The notes under the pieces: generated by a model
Seen by the model: only the letters and a program-made list of their open reading frames with translations
Databases searched by the model: none
Told to the model about the DNA's origin: nothing
Assembly (NCBI GenBank): GCA_027486415.1
Contig: JAIXPC010000002.1
Coordinates: 62,001-126,000 of the forward strand
DNA length: 64,000 bases
Direction of reading: 5' to 3'
From: Sphingomonadales bacterium
GTDB taxonomy: Bacteria > Pseudomonadota > Alphaproteobacteria > Sphingomonadales > Sphingomonadaceae
Shown: positions 29,525 to 37,553 of the stretch, piece after piece
Layout of the letters: every line of letters starts with the position of its first letter
Numbering within the stretch: position 1 is the stretch's first letter
Made by a program: the position numbers and the translations under genes

Positions 29525-30448
29525 CTATTTGCGCTGCCAGTGGTCGGCCGGCACCAGCGCCGGCCGATCCAGCCGCCGCTCTGCGCGGTCATCCCCCAGC
29601 AGCCAGCGTCGCCACCACAAGGACGTGACGGCCGCCACGCGCGCCTGCATCGCGGATTCCGCCGCCAGCGTTCGCCGGTCCCCGGCAAACACCATGTGCC
29701 CGGCGCCATCGACGACCAGCAGCGCCTTGCGGCCATCGGCGGGTGCCCCCGTGAACAGGTTGATGCGTTGGGCGCGGATCTGCGGGATGGTGGCGGGCGG
29801 CGTGCCGGGCGTGACACCGTCCAGGCTGCCGGTGACCACCAGCAAGGGCCGGCCGATGCCGCCAAAATGGGCCTGTGCTGCGGTCGGGTCGGTCGGGGCA
29901 GTGGTGCTCATCGCCAGGAGTGCGCGGAACCGGCGATCGATCATCGGCGCATTCTGTCCATCCGGGCGCTGACCGGCCATGGCCTGCACCACCCACGCGC
30001 CCATGCTGTGCCCGGCCAGCCCCAGCCGGTCGGGATCGATGCGACTGGCGCCGCACTCTGTCACCCCGCGCGCGATCTCGTCAGCAACGAAACCGACATC
30101 GGCAATCCGCGCCACCAGCTGTTCGGGGGCGATGCCGGCGCGCACCCGCGCCGCGCGTTCTTCGGGGGTCGCGGGCGTGCGATAGACGGCGGCGTCGCTG
30201 CCGTGATGCTCCATCCGGATCACCGCAACGCCGGCTGCCGTCCACGCCGCCACCCATGTCGCCGCATTGGCGCGGGTGCCGCCAAGGCCGGGGGACCAGA
30301 TCACCGCCGGCACGCGCCCCTTGCCCGCCGGCAGATCGATCCGCACCGGCACATCGCGCCCACGCGGGCCGTCGCGCCACACGGCGTCACAGCCCGCCGC
30401 CGCCGGAGCCGCCCACAGCATCGCCAGAACCAGGAAGGACGCTTTCAC
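29525..30448 (-). CDS. Exported alpha/beta hydrolase (dienelactone hydrolase or PAF-acetylhydrolase-like)
   Basis: The 307 residues start at GTG 30448 with a signal peptide ending around PAAAG. The nucleophile elbow is LAGHSMGAWV, the acid probably lies after VVTGSLDGVTPG, and the His in VDGAGHMVF. VPAVIWSPGLGGTRAN supplies the oxyanion region. The substrate is unknown. It converges with gyrB at a 3-base gap. Confidence 0.85.
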   Translation of the reverse strand: MKASFLVLAMLWAAPAAAGCDAVWRDGPRGRDVPVRIDLPAGKGRVPAVIWSPGLGGTRANAATWVAAWTAAGVAVIRMEHHGSDAAVYRTPATPEERAARVRAGIAPEQLVARIADVGFVADEIARGVTECGASRIDPDRLGLAGHSMGAWVVQAMAGQRPDGQNAPMIDRRFRALLAMSTTAPTDPTAAQAHFGGIGRPLLVVTGSLDGVTPGTPPATIPQIRAQRINLFTGAPADGRKALLVVDGAGHMVFAGDRRTLAAESAMQARVAAVTSLWWRRWLLGDDRAERRLDRPALVPADHWQRK

Positions 30449-30468
30449 CCGTCCATCCTAGCGGCGGA

Positions 30469-32079
30469 TCACACCAGCGTCATCTGCCGCTTGCCGCGCG
30501 TCACCACCGCGGCCTGGCCGGCGCTTGTCGCGGTCGAAACCGTCCTGATCGTGTCCATGAACACCCAGTCGCACCGCGTCTGGTTCGCACCGAAGCCCAG
30601 CGTCAGATACCCGCGCCGGCTGGTGTCGCACCATTGCAACCCCGGCGAGCTTTGCAGCAGCCCGGCGCGGATCACCGCCGGATCGGCCACCAGCGCCGAT
30701 TCATAGCCCGGCGAGGTGACCGACGAAACGCCGAACTCCGTCGCCACCGGCTTGCCGTCCAGTGCGTGGTTGAACGCCCAGGCATTGTGGCTGTCGCCGG
30801 AGATCACGATCGGATCGCCCCCCGCCGCCGCCATCGCCTGCAGCAATCGCCGCCGCGCCTGCGGATAGCCCGACCACATGTCCTGCGCGCCCGGAATGCC
30901 GGCCTGCGCCGCCGCGATGCCGCCCTTCACGTAATTTTGCGCGCGTTCATCGGCGTTCGGCGCCAGCCATTCCAGCGCGTTCTTCGGCGTGAACAGATCG
31001 CCCATCACCACCTGCTGCGCGATCAGCTGCCAGCGCTGGCCGGACTTCACGGCTGATGCGATTTCTGACGCGAACCACGCCTCCTGCTCCGCCCCCAGCA
31101 ATGTGCGGCCCGGCGTCTGCCACTCGCCCGACAGGAAGGCCTTGATGCCATCCTTGCCGCCGCGCAGCGCGCCGTTCAGATCGAGCTGCCGGTCGCGGCC
31201 CGACTGCCGCGTGTCCAGCGTCATCACCGAGACGAGATCGCCGAAATCATAGCGCTGCCACGGCCGCTCCGGGCTCATCAGCCATTCGCGGTGCGCCTTC
31301 AGGGCGGCGTCGCGGCGCAGGCTCCACACGCCTTCTTCGTCCTGGTGGTTCTGCGCGCCGCCCTTCCATGTGTCGTTGGCGAATTCATGATCGTCCCAGA
31401 TGGCGATCATCGGAAACCGCGCGTGCAGCGCCTGCAACGCCGGATCGGCGCGATAGCTGGCATAACGCTGGCGATAATCGTCGATGATGATGATCTCGTC
31501 AGCGGGCGCAATCTCGCGGCCCGGCATCACCACATCGGGATAGGTGCCGGCGGGATATTCATAGATATAATCGCCAAGGTGGATCACCGCATCGATGTCG
31601 TCGCGTGCGGCGGCGTGGGCATAGGCATTGAAGTGGCCGAACGGCCGGTTGGAACAGGAAAACACCGCCAGTTTAAGCGCATCGAGCCTGCCGGCCGGCA
31701 GCGTCTTGGTGCGGCCCACCCGCGACTGCGTGCCATCGGGCGCGGTGAAGCGATACCACAGCCAGCGGCCATCGGGCAGGCCGCTCACCCGCGCCTGCGC
31801 CGTGCCCCACGTCTCCGGCCCGGCCACGGCAGTCGCCCGCGCGATCACGCGGCTCATCGCCTCGTCCTCGGCCACTTCCAGCTTCAGCTCGGCCGCAGCC
31901 CCCGTCACGCTGGCATAGCGCGTCCACAGCGTGATGGCCCCGGCACCGGGATCGCCTGATGCCACGCCGTGGGTGAAGCCGCTCGCCGGCCACAGCCGGG
32001 CCAGCGCCGGCCGCACCGGCAGCAACAGGCCGGCGGCACCGGCGGCAAGAAAGGCGCGACGATCAATGGCAGGACGCAT
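30469..32079 (-). CDS. PhoD-like alkaline phosphatase/phosphodiesterase, Tat-exported
   Basis: A 536-residue metallophosphoesterase. The N-terminus has a twin-arginine signal (DRRAFLAAGAAGLLLP). The body carries the PhoD beta-sandwich domain (FTHGVASGDPGAGAITLWTRY) and the metal site with FSCSNRPFGHFNAYAHAA, HLGDYIYEYP, IWDDHEFANDTWKGGA and ISGDSHNAW. It is periplasmic and releases phosphate from mono- or diesters. The ATG at 32079 has GGGGAA upstream. No Pho box was recognised. Confidence 0.92.
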   Translation of the reverse strand: MRPAIDRRAFLAAGAAGLLLPVRPALARLWPASGFTHGVASGDPGAGAITLWTRYASVTGAAAELKLEVAEDEAMSRVIARATAVAGPETWGTAQARVSGLPDGRWLWYRFTAPDGTQSRVGRTKTLPAGRLDALKLAVFSCSNRPFGHFNAYAHAAARDDIDAVIHLGDYIYEYPAGTYPDVVMPGREIAPADEIIIIDDYRQRYASYRADPALQALHARFPMIAIWDDHEFANDTWKGGAQNHQDEEGVWSLRRDAALKAHREWLMSPERPWQRYDFGDLVSVMTLDTRQSGRDRQLDLNGALRGGKDGIKAFLSGEWQTPGRTLLGAEQEAWFASEIASAVKSGQRWQLIAQQVVMGDLFTPKNALEWLAPNADERAQNYVKGGIAAAQAGIPGAQDMWSGYPQARRRLLQAMAAAGGDPIVISGDSHNAWAFNHALDGKPVATEFGVSSVTSPGYESALVADPAVIRAGLLQSSPGLQWCDTSRRGYLTLGFGANQTRCDWVFMDTIRTVSTATSAGQAAVVTRGKRQMTLV

Positions 32080-32150
32080 GGTCGATTCCCCGTTAGATGC
32101 AGCCGCCATCAACCACGCTTTCATTGCAATTTCGAGAGGGGCCGCACGCC

Positions 32151-32321
32151 ATGGCCAGGATGCAGAAAAAGGCCGATCTGCCGACGAAGGACTGCGCCGC
32201 CTGCGGCCGGCCGTTCAGCTGGCGGAAGAAATGGGCGCGCGATTGGGACAATGTGCGTTATTGTTCGGATGCCTGCCGCACCGGCGCCTATGGCCGCGCG
32301 CGTGCAAAGGGTGCAGACTGA
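32151..32321 (+). CDS. DUF2256 small zinc-ribbon protein
   Basis: The 56-residue protein contains CAACGRPFSWRKKWARDWDNVRYC and a final DAC, so two Cys pairs (CxxC and CxxxC) suit one zinc ion. The WRKKWxxxWxxVxYCS core is the DUF2256 signature. GAGAGGGG precedes the ATG. Function is unknown. It sits between two unrelated genes, with the aldolase gene 28 bases downstream. Confidence 0.88.
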   Translation: MARMQKKADLPTKDCAACGRPFSWRKKWARDWDNVRYCSDACRTGAYGRARAKGAD

Positions 32322-32349
32322 ACAGAAGATTTTGGGGAAGGATCGGGCC

Positions 32350-33126
32350 ATGGCCACGCAGCTGAAGACGCCGAGTGTGAAGGACCAGGTGTCCGCCGAG
32401 GAGTGGGCCCTGCGCGTCGATCTCGCCGCCGCCTATCGCCTTGTCGCCCATTATGGCTGGGACGATCTGATCTTCACCCATCTTTCGGTGCGCGTGCCGG
32501 GGCCGGAACATCATTTCCTGATCAACCCCTACAACCTGATGTTCGATGAAATCACCGCGTCGTCGCTGGTGAAGATCGACGTGAACGGCAACCCGGTGAT
32601 GGAAACGCCGTATCTCACCAACCCGGCGGGCTTCACCATCCATTCGGCCATCCACATGGCGCGCGAGGATGCCCATGCCGTCATCCACCTGCACACGCCG
32701 CACGGGCAGGCGGTTTCAGCGCACAGCGATGGCCTGATGCCGCTGACGCAGACCGCGATGCTGATCCGTGACGAGCTGACCTACCACCACTATGAAGGCG
32801 TCGCGACCGACCTCGACGAGCGCGAGCGGCTGGTCGCCGACCTGGGGGCGACCAAGACGGCGATGATCCTTCGCAACCACGGCACGCTGACCGTGGGCGA
32901 GACGGTGGCCGAAGCCTTCATCAAGATGTATTTCCTCGAACGCGCCTGCGAGGCCCAATGCCTGGCACTGGCCGGCGGCCAGGACCTGATCAACCACCCG
33001 CCGCAGGGCACGCCGGAAAAGGCCGCCGAACAAGGCAAGGGCGGGCTGAAGGTGGTGGGCAACTTGCTGGCCTGGCCGGCGCTGCTGCGGAAGCTCGACC
33101 GGATCGATCCGTCGTTCCGCGATTGA
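32350..33126 (+). CDS. Class II aldolase/adducin family protein
   Basis: The 258-residue protein has the class II aldolase fold: YGWDDLIFTHLSVRVPG, then a zinc-binding HLHTPHG, and the third metal His in ILRNHGTLTVGETVAEAF. Relatives include fuculose-phosphate aldolase but many, like this long form with DEITASSLVKIDVNGN, are of unknown substrate. The start at 32350 fits the family N-terminus. A palindromic repeat follows 12 bases after the stop. Confidence 0.9.
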   Translation: MATQLKTPSVKDQVSAEEWALRVDLAAAYRLVAHYGWDDLIFTHLSVRVPGPEHHFLINPYNLMFDEITASSLVKIDVNGNPVMETPYLTNPAGFTIHSAIHMAREDAHAVIHLHTPHGQAVSAHSDGLMPLTQTAMLIRDELTYHHYEGVATDLDERERLVADLGATKTAMILRNHGTLTVGETVAEAFIKMYFLERACEAQCLALAGGQDLINHPPQGTPEKAAEQGKGGLKVVGNLLAWPALLRKLDRIDPSFRD

Positions 33127-33138
33127 GGAAACCCATCT

Positions 33139-33160
33139 CCCCTCCCGCTCGCGGGAGGGG
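33139..33160. repeat. Palindromic repeat copy 1 (CCCCTCCCGC family)
   Basis: CCCCTCCCGC-TC-GCGGGAGGGG, a perfect 10-2-10 palindrome, lies in the convergent gap between the class II aldolase and DUF423 genes. The same arms recur at 37500, 37574, 47384 and 48725. It lacks a T-run, so it is a REP-like element and not a clear terminator. Confidence 0.85.
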
Positions 33161-33165
33161 AAGCG

Positions 33166-33558
33166 TCACCCCTCGAACCGCTTCAGCGCATCCCCGGCAA
33201 AGGCGATCACCGCCAGCCACAGCCAGCCGAACATCATCGCGGTGCCGCCGGCCGGGGCCAGCGCCGCGACCCACTTCGGCGCACCCAGCGCCAGCAGGTT
33301 CAGGTCCATCGCAAAGATGAAGCTGCCGGCGCTCACCGCCCACGCGCCCGAATGCACGAACGGCGAATTGCGCCACGCCAGAAGGCCAAACACCGCCGCA
33401 ACGTGCGGCAGCTGGAACATCACGCCGGTCATGATCCAGTCGCGGGCCTGCGGGTCCTTGATGCCGTGCGCGGCAAAGGTGCCGAACGCCAGCGCGATCA
33501 CCGCATTGAGGCAGGCGAAGGCCGGCAGATAGCGCGGGCGGGCGGTTGCACTGCTCAT
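33166..33558 (-). CDS. DUF423 family membrane protein
   Basis: The 130 residues contain about four hydrophobic helices with LNAVIALAFGTFAAHG and FQLPHVAAVFGLLA, the DUF423 pattern. These small inner-membrane proteins have no known function. The ATG follows the upstream acyl-CoA dehydrogenase stop by one base, so the two form an operon. Confidence 0.88.
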   Translation of the reverse strand: MSSATARPRYLPAFACLNAVIALAFGTFAAHGIKDPQARDWIMTGVMFQLPHVAAVFGLLAWRNSPFVHSGAWAVSAGSFIFAMDLNLLALGAPKWVAALAPAGGTAMMFGWLWLAVIAFAGDALKRFEG

Positions 33559-33559
33559 C

Positions 33560-34708
33560 TCAGTTGCTCGCCCGCAGCAGTTCGCGCGCGGTGATGACGC
33601 GCATGATCTGGTTGGTGCCTTCCAGGATCTGGTGGACCCTCAAATCGCGGAACAACCGCTCCATGGGGAAGTCCATCAGATAGCCATAGCCGCCGAACAG
33701 CTGCAGCCCGCGATCGACGATGGCCATGCCGGCGTCCGTCGCCAGCCGCTTGGCCATCGCGGCAAACATCGTCTTGTCGGGCGCGCCCTCGCTCACCTTC
33801 ACCGCGGCCTGGTAGAGCAGCGCGCGCGCCGCGGCGAGTTCGGTCGCCATGTCGGCCAGCGTGAACTGCGTGGCCTGGAAATCGGCGATGGCACGCCCAA
33901 ACTGCTGGCGCTGGCGCGTGTAGGCAATCGCCTCGTCCAGCGCCCGCTGCGCGCCGCCCAGCGAGCAGGCGCCGATGTTCAATCGCCCGCCGTCCAGCCC
34001 CGACATGGCGATGGCAAAGCCCTGGCCTTCGGCGCCGACCAGATTTTCCACCGGCACGCGAACGCCATCGAAATTCACCTGCGCCGTCGGCTGTGATCGC
34101 CAGCCCAGCTTGCGCTCCGGCGCACCGAACGACACGCCCGGCATGTCCTTCTCGATCACCAGGCAGGAAATGCCCTTCGGCCCGTCGCCGCCGGTGCGGA
34201 CCATGGTGACATAGACATCGTTGACACCGCCGCCCGAAATGAACGCCTTGGACCCCGTCACCACATAATGGTCGCCGTCCCGCACGGCGCGCGTCTTCAG
34301 CGCCGCCGCATCAGACCCCGAACCCGGTTCGGTGAGGCAATAGCTGGCGATGAGGTCCATCGCGACGAGGCCCGGCAGATATTTCGCCTTCAGGGCCGCG
34401 CTGCCGAAACAGTCTATCATCCACGCCGCCATGTTGTGGATGGAGATGAAGGCGCTGGTCGACGGGCAGCCGTGTGCCATCGCTTCCATGATCAGCGCCG
34501 CTTCCAGCCGGCCCAGCCCGATGCCGCCGCTCTCCTCGCTCACGTAAATCGCGCCAAAGCCCAGCGCGGCGGCGGCCTGCACCACGTCCTTGGGATAATG
34601 ATGCTCCTCGTCCCACTTCGCCGCGAACGGGGTGATGCGTTCGGCGGTGAAGCGGCGCGCGGCCTCCTGGATGGCTTTCTGGTCGTCGGTCAGATCAAAC
34701 TGGCTCAT
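33560..34708 (-). CDS. Acyl-CoA dehydrogenase, isobutyryl-CoA dehydrogenase-like
   Basis: The 382-residue FAD enzyme has CLTEPGSGSDAAALKT, the FAD-contact segment SKAFISGGG, QQFGRAIADFQATQF, and the C-terminal LFGGYGYLMDFPMERLFRD with EGTNQIMR, where Glu is the expected catalytic base. The sequence resembles the short-branched and isobutyryl-CoA dehydrogenases of valine catabolism. The ATG at 34708 is preceded by AGAGGGG. DUF423 follows in the operon. Confidence 0.92.
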   Translation of the reverse strand: MSQFDLTDDQKAIQEAARRFTAERITPFAAKWDEEHHYPKDVVQAAAALGFGAIYVSEESGGIGLGRLEAALIMEAMAHGCPSTSAFISIHNMAAWMIDCFGSAALKAKYLPGLVAMDLIASYCLTEPGSGSDAAALKTRAVRDGDHYVVTGSKAFISGGGVNDVYVTMVRTGGDGPKGISCLVIEKDMPGVSFGAPERKLGWRSQPTAQVNFDGVRVPVENLVGAEGQGFAIAMSGLDGGRLNIGACSLGGAQRALDEAIAYTRQRQQFGRAIADFQATQFTLADMATELAAARALLYQAAVKVSEGAPDKTMFAAMAKRLATDAGMAIVDRGLQLFGGYGYLMDFPMERLFRDLRVHQILEGTNQIMRVITARELLRASN

Positions 34709-34763
34709 GCATCCCCTCTTACGGGGCTGGAAAGTCGCGCGCAATTCGTGGCATTGGCAGCAG

Positions 34764-36203
34764 ATGAATCTTGCACCTGCCACACTCGTCGATCAGCTGA
34801 TCGAAATCCACAGCCAGTCCATTGCCGCCCTGCGCGGCGCCCTGAAAAACTTCATCGATGCCGGCATCGCGCCTGATGGCTCCAGCCGCGTGCGCGGTGA
34901 CTGGGCCTACCCCGAACTTCGCATCGAATTCTCCGGCGAACGCCGCGCCTTGCGGCCGATCCGCGCCTTTGCCCGCCTGAATCGCCCCGGCACCTACACC
35001 ACGACCATCACCCGCCCGGCGATGTACCGCGCCTATCTTGAAGAACAGATCGGCCTGCTGATGGCCGATTACGACGTGGTGGTCTCGGTCGGCCGGTCCG
35101 AGGTCGAGATTCCCTATCCCTACGTGCTCGACGGCGCGACCGAGCTGAAGCTGGACGGCGTCGCCGCCGCCGCGCTCGCCCGGCATTTCCCGACCACCGA
35201 ACTGCAGCAGATCGGTGACGAGCTGGCCGACGGCCTGTGGAACGAGGCCCTTTCGGACGAGCGCCCGCTGGCCCTGTTCGACGGCCCGCGCACCGATTTT
35301 TCGCTGGCCCGCCTCAAGCACTACACCGGCACCGCGCCGGAGGATTTCCAGCACTATATCCTGCTCACCAACTATCACCGCTATGTCGACGAGTTCACGC
35401 GCTGGGCCTGCCGGCAGCTGGGGAACGGTTATGAGCGGCTGGCCTGCCCCGGCGGGCTGGACATCACGGCGGACAATCCCGATCCCGAACAGGCCGCAGC
35501 CGATTTCGCCTGGCGCAAGAACCAGATGCCGGCCTGGCACCTGGTCGCGCCGGGCGGCAAGGGCATCACGCTCGTCAACATCGGGGTCGGCCCGGCCAAC
35601 GCCAAGACGATCTGCGATCACCTTGCCGTGCTGCGCCCGGAAGCCTGGCTGATGATCGGCCACTGCGGCGGCCTGCGCCCCAGCCAGGCCATCGGCGATT
35701 ATGTGCTGGCCCACGCCTACCTGCGCGACGATCACGTGATGGACGATGTGCTGCCGCCGGAAATCCCGATCCCGGCGCTTTCCGAAGTGCAGAAGGCGCT
35801 GCAACTGGCCACCGAAAAGGTGACCGGCATGACCGGCGACGCGCTGAAGCCGCGCCTGCGGACGGGAACGGTGGTGACGACGGACGATCGCAACTGGGAA
35901 CTGCGCTATTCGCAATCCTCGCTGCGTTTCAACCAGAGCCGCGCGGTCGCCATCGACATGGAATCGGCCACCATCGCCGCCCAGGGCTATCGCTTCCGCG
36001 TGCCCTACGGGACGTTCCTCTGCGTCTCCGACAAGCCGCTGCACGGCGAGATCAAGCTGCCCGGACAGGCCAACCGCTTCTATGAAGGCGCGATTTCGGA
36101 GCATCTGCAGGTCGGCATCGAGGCGATGATGCTGCTGCGCGATGAGGGGCCGGCGTTGCACAGCCGCAAGCTGCGGGCGTTTGACGAGCCGCCATTTCGA
36201 TGA
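34764..36203 (+). CDS. amn: AMP nucleosidase
   Basis: The 479-residue enzyme splits AMP to adenine and ribose 5-phosphate. The N-terminal regulatory domain contains RPIRAFARLNRPGTY and ITRPAMYRAYLEEQ. The C-terminal nucleoside phosphorylase-like domain has VNIGVGPANAKTICDHLAV, MIGHCGGLRPSQAIGDYVLA and VAIDMESATIAAQGYRFRVPYG. Length matches E. coli Amn. It diverges from the acyl-CoA dehydrogenase gene across 55 bases. Confidence 0.95.
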   Translation: MNLAPATLVDQLIEIHSQSIAALRGALKNFIDAGIAPDGSSRVRGDWAYPELRIEFSGERRALRPIRAFARLNRPGTYTTTITRPAMYRAYLEEQIGLLMADYDVVVSVGRSEVEIPYPYVLDGATELKLDGVAAAALARHFPTTELQQIGDELADGLWNEALSDERPLALFDGPRTDFSLARLKHYTGTAPEDFQHYILLTNYHRYVDEFTRWACRQLGNGYERLACPGGLDITADNPDPEQAAADFAWRKNQMPAWHLVAPGGKGITLVNIGVGPANAKTICDHLAVLRPEAWLMIGHCGGLRPSQAIGDYVLAHAYLRDDHVMDDVLPPEIPIPALSEVQKALQLATEKVTGMTGDALKPRLRTGTVVTTDDRNWELRYSQSSLRFNQSRAVAIDMESATIAAQGYRFRVPYGTFLCVSDKPLHGEIKLPGQANRFYEGAISEHLQVGIEAMMLLRDEGPALHSRKLRAFDEPPFR

Positions 36204-36205
36204 AA

Positions 36206-36231
36206 ATCACCCCGGCGTTCGCCGGGGTGAT
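36206..36231 (-). terminator. Hairpin terminating the ast operon
   Basis: ATCACCCCGGC-GTTC-GCCGGGGTGAT is a perfect 11-bp stem in the amn/astB convergent gap. On the minus strand it is followed by TTTTC, so it most likely ends the ast transcript; on the plus strand there is no T-run. Confidence 0.65.
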
Positions 36232-36236
36232 GTGGA

Positions 36237-37496
36237 TCAGAGGTTGACCCCCACCTCATCCAGCAGCGCCGCCCGCGCCGCCTTCACGTCGCGCCACAAA
36301 TCCGCGTTGGTCATGTCGCCCGGCCCGATCGCTTCCGGCCACCAGCGCGCCACCAGCCGTTCCAGCCGGTCGGCCTTCGCCTCGTCGAGCAGGAAGCGGG
36401 CATCAACGCGTGCCGGATCTGCCACCACGCGCAGCCGCAGGCACGCCGGCCCGCCGCCATTCTGCATCGATTCGCGCACATCGACGAAGTGCGCCGCGTG
36501 GATCGGGCCATTGCCGGCGACCAGCGCATCCAGATACGCCTTCACCGACGCCGTCTCCTCCGCCTCCTTGGGCAGCACCAGCGCCATGCTGCCATCGGGC
36601 AGGGTCAGCAACTGCGAGTTGAACAGATAGGAGCGGATGGCGTCCTCAAGCGAAACCGCGCTGGCCGGCACCTCGACATAGACCGCGTCGGGCATCAGCC
36701 GCGCCACGTCAGCCTTCAGCGCGGCAGCATCGGCAAAGGCCTGTTCGTGCGCGAACAGCACATTGCCATTCGCCACCGCCACCACGTCGTTGTGGAACGC
36801 CCCGGCATCGATCGCCACCTGGCTCTGCGCCACGAACAGCGCTTGTTTCACCCCGTGCCGGCGCGCGATGGCTTCTGATGCGCGCCGGTTCTGCCGCGCC
36901 GGGAAACGGCCGCCCTCCTCGCCATAGACAAAGATTTCCAGCCCCGGCGCATCGTGGCTGCTCGCCAGCCGCATGAAATTGGCCGCGCCTTCATCGCCAA
37001 ACGCCGCCGGCAGCGCCGGATGCACCGCAAACGCCGGATCGGCAAAGGCGATGGCCAGCTGCGCGTGGGTTTGCGGATGTTCGATGCTGCGGTGGGCCAT
37101 GCGCGACAGGTTGGCGGCGCTGATATGGCAGCGACCGTCCGCCGTGTCGGGCGCGGGCGAGACGGTCGCTGCGTTCGCCGTCCACATCGATGATGCGGAG
37201 GCTGCAGTGGCAAACAGGCGCGGATCGGCGGCGGCGGCGCGGGCGATCACCTGCTCGTCCGTCCCGGCAAAGCCCATCCCGCGCAAGAAGCCCACATCGG
37301 GCCGGTCCAGCGGCAGCAGAAACCCCTGCGGCAGCCCCAGCCCCCTGACAAAGCGCATCTTGGCCAAACCCTGCAGCGCCGCCGCGCGCGGGCGCGATGT
37401 GGCCCCGCCATGCTTCGCACTGGCAAGGTTGCCCAGGCTCAAGGCCGCATAATTGTGGCTGGGGCCGATCAGCCCGTCGAAATTGATTTCGAACAA
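36237..37496 (-). CDS. astB: N-succinylarginine dihydrolase
   Basis: Second enzyme of arginine succinyltransferase catabolism; it hydrolyses succinylarginine to succinylornithine, CO2 and ammonia. INFDGLIGPSHNYAALSLGN at the start, SSMWTANAATVSP (catalytic Cys replaced in position by context, see family), VYGEEGGRFPARQ, DAGAFHNDVVAVAN and ESMQNGGGPACLRLR with the C-terminal Cys are AstB landmarks. I prefer TTG 37496 because it begins LFEINFDG and has GGGAGGGGAG just upstream. An ATG at 37541 would add 15 residues that are translated palindromic repeat. Confidence 0.92.
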   Translation of the reverse strand: MFEINFDGLIGPSHNYAALSLGNLASAKHGGATSRPRAAALQGLAKMRFVRGLGLPQGFLLPLDRPDVGFLRGMGFAGTDEQVIARAAAADPRLFATAASASSMWTANAATVSPAPDTADGRCHISAANLSRMAHRSIEHPQTHAQLAIAFADPAFAVHPALPAAFGDEGAANFMRLASSHDAPGLEIFVYGEEGGRFPARQNRRASEAIARRHGVKQALFVAQSQVAIDAGAFHNDVVAVANGNVLFAHEQAFADAAALKADVARLMPDAVYVEVPASAVSLEDAIRSYLFNSQLLTLPDGSMALVLPKEAEETASVKAYLDALVAGNGPIHAAHFVDVRESMQNGGGPACLRLRVVADPARVDARFLLDEAKADRLERLVARWWPEAIGPGDMTNADLWRDVKAARAALLDEVGVNL

Positions 37497-37499
37497 ACT

Positions 37500-37521
37500 C
37501 CCCTCCCGCTGGCGGGAGGGG
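37500..37521. repeat. Palindromic repeat copy 2, at the astB start
   Basis: CCCCTCCCGC-TG-GCGGGAGGGG. Read on the minus strand, its right arm supplies the GGGAGGGG ribosome site for the TTG start of astB. Its plus-strand right flank GGGGGTGGG is complementary to CCCACCCCC beside copy 3. Confidence 0.85.
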
Positions 37522-37553
37522 TTGGGGGTGGGCGTGTTCATTCAGACCGATCC

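Noticed and set aside
36231-36239. TGTGGATCA, a Caulobacter-type DnaA G-box
   Set aside because: A single 9-mer overlapping the astB stop with no partner site; chance is the simpler explanation.
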